From NCBI GenBank assembly GCA_963824225.1, contig CAWGOF010000002.1, positions 310,001 to 374,000 on the forward strand: DNA of 64,000 nucleotides, written 5' to 3'. Source of the DNA: CAWGOF01 sp963824225. GTDB taxonomy: Bacteria; Acidobacteriota; Polarisedimenticolia; Polarisedimenticolales; Polarisedimenticolaceae. The notes under the pieces were generated by a model. That model was not told the DNA's origin. It saw nothing but the letters and a program-made list of their open reading frames with translations, and searched no databases. Below are positions 61,406 through 64,000 of the stretch, one piece after another. Both the position numbers and the translations under genes were made by a program. The number at the start of each line of letters is the position of its first letter. Position 1 is the stretch's first letter.

Positions 61406-62284
61406 TCACATACAGCTCGTGAAGACCTGCGGCTGGCAGCTGGTCGCGCTCGGCGGGCGCTGATTGCCGTCGCTCGCCGTGCCATAGGAACCTTCGGCAC
61501 CGGCAGGACTCAGCGGTACGACGAGGTAGTAGTGGCTGTCCGACCCCGGCGTCAGGGCCACCGAAGTCGCCCCACCCGTGCTGCACAGTCGCGGGGCGTG
61601 ACTCGTGAAGTTACCGAGCACGCCCTCGTAGACCGCGTAGTCGGAGTCGCTGGGCTGACATGAGCGTCCCCACGACAGCTCGAGGTTGCCGGGGGTACCG
61701 GACTTGCCGACCAGGAGCGGCATCCCCGGCACCTCGCCGCCGTCGGGCACGCTGCCCGCGGCAGTGGGTGAGGGCAGGCGGGCCACCCACGCCTCGGTCA
61801 ATCCATTGTGCGTGCCCGTGCCGACCAGCGTTCGCCCGTCTCCGCTGACTCCGTTGGCCCTGGTCAAGGTCCAACCCGTCAGGTTGATTCCGAGCGACGG
61901 GAGGTACGTGTTGAGGTCCACCATTCCGAGCGACGACGTCCACAACATCGCCGTGTCGGGGGAGCTGAGGATGCCCACGACGACCTGGCCGTTGCCGCTC
62001 ACGCTGTTGGCGCGCGAGGTCTTCCCCAACAACGTGCCCAGGCTCACCATGCCGCCGGCGCTCGTCCAGCGGAACGCGCGGACGCCGGTGAGTCCTGTCC
62101 TGCCATGGCCGACGACCGTCGACCCGTCCGCGCTCACGCTCGTCGCATGCGAGCTGATTCCTCCCGGCATCGTCCCCAGATCCTGGAGGCCGTCCTGGAG
62201 AGTCCAGCGAAACGCGTGGTCACCCAGCCCGGCGGTGATCTCGCCGACGAGCACAGTGCCGTCGGAGTTGCAGTCGTAGGCGAT
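61406..62284 (-). pseudogene. 3' part of a HAF-repeat secreted protein
   Basis: About 285 residues contain HAF/kelch-like blades with the 'HAFRWT...G..DLGT.PGG..S.A..VSADGS.VVG' pattern in three copies. A C-terminal fibronectin-like piece ends QPQVFTSCM. No start codon with a signal peptide exists: upstream the frame runs directly into porin-like sequence at about 62286 in a different frame. Intact HAF proteins have a signal peptide and more repeats. The fragment was therefore separated from its 5' half. GTG 62254 would be the only in-frame start. Confidence 0.65.
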
Positions 62285-62285
62285 G

Positions 62286-62631
62286 AGAGCTTCCCTTTCA
62301 GAATCACGCGGAAGTCGCGCAGGGCGGCATTGGGTGCGATCGCCAGCTGCTGCTTGCTGTCGTCGTCCTGGGAGTAGGCCGAATAGTCGTAGAGGAAGCC
62401 GCCGCCCCAGCGCAGGCTGAAGCGCTTCCAGTCTTACTCGTTGAACTTGTAGTCCTTGGGCGGGTCCCCGTCGGCCTCCGCCGCGTCGGTCGCGGTGTGG
62501 ATCGTGGGATCGGGCGATGCTGCCGGATCCTGCGCGACCGTCACGCCGCTCCCGATCAGAATCAGCAAGACCGACGCGGCCAGTCGGAGCGCGCCACCGC
62601 GCACGTCGTGTGAGGAATGCGAGAGCATCAC
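62286..62631 (-). pseudogene. 5' fragment of a porin gene, duplicate of the porin at 52496-53785
   Basis: From ATG 62631 the frame gives a signal peptide and DPAASPDPTIHTATDAAEADGDPPK, then KFNE and a TAA stop where the intact porin has Tyr (KFNEYDWGRFSL). Beyond the stop the DNA still matches the porin closely (62286-62515 versus 53448-53690). The encoded RFSLRWGGG, YDYSAYSQDDDSKQQL and LRDFRVILKGKL are preserved. Homology ends at about 62286, where HAF-repeat sequence takes over. It starts 2 bases after the alcohol dehydrogenase stop. Confidence 0.75.
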
Positions 62632-62633
62632 GG

Positions 62634-63740
62634 CTATCGCAGCGAAGCCATGTCGATGACGAAGCGGTACTTCACGTCCCCCTGCATCATCCGGTCGAAC
62701 GCTCCGTTGATCTCCTGGATCGGGATCACCTCGACGTCGGCCGTGATTCCGCGATCGGCGCAGAAGTCCAGCATCTCCTGGGTCTCGCGGATGCCGCCGA
62801 TGAGCGAGCCCGCAAGGCGCTTCCGACCGAAGATCAGGCTGAAGATCCCCACCGGCGCCGGAGTCTCGGGCGCTCCCACGAGCGTCATCGTGCCGTTGCG
62901 CTTCAGGAGGTCGACGTAGGCGGTGTAGTCGTGCGTGGCCGAGACGGTGTCGAGGACGAAATCGAAGCTGCCCAGGTGTTTCTGCATCTCCGCCGAGTTC
63001 TTCGAAACGACCACGTCGTCCGCGCCGAGTCGGACCGCATCCTCCGCCTTGCCCGGCGACGTCGTGAACACGACGACCCTAGCCTCGAACGCGTTGGCGA
63101 GCTTGACCGCCATGTGCCCGAGACCGCCGAGCCCGACCACGCCGACCTTCTGTCCGTGCCGCACATTCCAGTGCCGAAGCGGCGAATAGGTCGTGATGCC
63201 GGCGCACAGGAGCGGCGCGGTCCCGGCCAGGTCGAGCCGGTCCGACACTCGCAGGGCGAACGCCTCGTCGACGACGAGGCTCTCGCAGTACCCGCCGTAG
63301 GTCACGCCGCCGAGATGCGGGTCGGGAGCGTTGTACGTGAATGTCGCCTGGCTCTCGCAAAACTGCTCCTCCCCCTCCCGGCATGCCGAGCAGGTACGGC
63401 ACGAGTCGACGAGACAACCCACCGCCGCCAGGTCGCCTTCCTTGAACCGATGGACCTCACGTCCCACCCGCATGACCCGGCCGACGATCTCGTGGCCCGG
63501 GACGCATGGATAGACGGTCGGCATCGCCGTCTCCCACTCGTTTCGAGCCTGGTGCAGGTCGGAGTGGCACACCCCGCAGTAGAGAACTTCCAGTTGAATG
63601 TCCCGCTGCCCCGGCTCGCGCCGCCGGATCCTCATCGGGGCGAGGGGTGATTTCGCGGACGCGGCCGCATAGGCTCGGGCCTCGGTCGTCTTTGCCGTAT
63701 TTCGGGCGGCCTCAGGCATCGTCTTCGTCGTATCGTTCAT
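62634..63740 (-). CDS. Zinc-dependent NAD(P) alcohol dehydrogenase (cinnamyl-alcohol/YahK type)
   Basis: The 368-residue medium-chain dehydrogenase has the catalytic zinc ligands (CGVCHSDLHQARNEW and GHEIVGRV), the structural zinc cysteines (GCLVDSCRTCSACREGEEQFC), and the Rossmann motif VGVVGLGGLGHMAVKLA. The arrangement matches the YahK/CAD-like group, which reduces aldehydes with NADPH. An N-terminal extension of about 30 residues (MNDTTKTMPEAARNTAKTTE) precedes the family start. ATG 63740 follows GGAGGCGCG; the frame is open to 63803 without a better start. The remaining 260 bases to the window edge show no gene. Confidence 0.88.
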   Translation of the reverse strand: MNDTTKTMPEAARNTAKTTEARAYAAASAKSPLAPMRIRRREPGQRDIQLEVLYCGVCHSDLHQARNEWETAMPTVYPCVPGHEIVGRVMRVGREVHRFKEGDLAAVGCLVDSCRTCSACREGEEQFCESQATFTYNAPDPHLGGVTYGGYCESLVVDEAFALRVSDRLDLAGTAPLLCAGITTYSPLRHWNVRHGQKVGVVGLGGLGHMAVKLANAFEARVVVFTTSPGKAEDAVRLGADDVVVSKNSAEMQKHLGSFDFVLDTVSATHDYTAYVDLLKRNGTMTLVGAPETPAPVGIFSLIFGRKRLAGSLIGGIRETQEMLDFCADRGITADVEVIPIQEINGAFDRMMQGDVKYRFVIDMASLR

Positions 63741-64000
63741 CGCGCCTCCATGTGCCACGGCGGAGCTTACACGTTCAACGCGGTCGATGCTCCCCGGGAT
63801 CACCCTAATCGAGCTGCAACAGTTGCCGCGCGCGCGCTCGAGGGACAGGCGGGGCTCTTGGAACGCGCACCGACGGCGCAGTTTCCCGCCGGCTGGAATT
63901 CACGGTGATCGGCGATGCCGTCCACACGGCCATCGCCTGGAAAGCGGACTAAGGAGCTCGACGTCGTCGCGCTCGATGCATGAGTCCGCCGAGCGTCATT

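Noticed and set aside
63741..64000. Gene in the right-hand end
   Set aside because: Only short frames without ribosome-binding site or recognisable product are seen.

Overview
The window is 64 kb of very GC-rich DNA, about 70 percent by eye, densely packed with Gram-negative genes. It shows outer-membrane porins, a TolC/RND pump, lipoproteins, large secreted proteases with fibronectin-like and PPC-like modules, a DUF5916 protein, a HAF-repeat fragment and an exosortase. The fibronectin-like modules, with their 'YNVYRS..DPAF' and 'YYYVVRAEDG' signatures, resemble those I know from Acidobacteriota (Thermoanaerobaculia-like) metagenome assemblies. This assignment is an inference and Myxococcota is not excluded. 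No rRNA, complete tRNA, CRISPR array, phage or transposase gene was seen.

Layout. 1-10410 holds a secreted zinc protease, two metallo-beta-lactamase-fold relatives, a channel of the aquaporin family, a DUF5916 barrel protein, a threonine dehydratase-like enzyme and a pair of secreted unknowns. 10412-17249 is a peptide-type ABC transport locus: two permeases diverge from a binding protein that is translationally coupled to a giant STAND/TPR/SARP-like regulator. 17321-26259 encodes two very large secreted proteases (S8 subtilisin and M36 fungalysin). 26324-28303 is an ECF sigma factor with a di-haem cytochrome. 28460-34671 is a complete RND efflux operon facing a TetR repressor across a clear promoter/operator. 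34682-39533 is a compact set of CreBC-like two-component proteins, an exosortase and a VIT/VWA surface protein. 39630-42439 is a second two-component pair. 42539-47909 holds assorted enzymes, a porin and a lipoprotein.

48576-52499 is an asparagine-to-fumarate operon whose asparaginase and aspartase both carry signal peptides, followed by a Dcu-type carrier and facing a porin. 57102-60095 adds a DASS dicarboxylate carrier with a malic enzyme. Together with the proteases and peptide transporter, this suggests an organism living on protein, amino acids and C4-dicarboxylates. 61162-62631 is a row of gene fragments, and 62634-63740 is an alcohol dehydrogenase.

Three genes (VIT/VWA, HEAT-like and malic enzyme) are broken by apparent single-base indels. 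Two of these lie in runs of five C or G, so sequencing error is a real possibility. Many adjacent genes overlap by GTGA or ATGA, indicating widespread translational coupling. The best candidate for an undescribed system is the exosortase/VIT-VWA/two-component cluster. It parallels the known proteobacterial dedicated sortase system but uses an exosortase.
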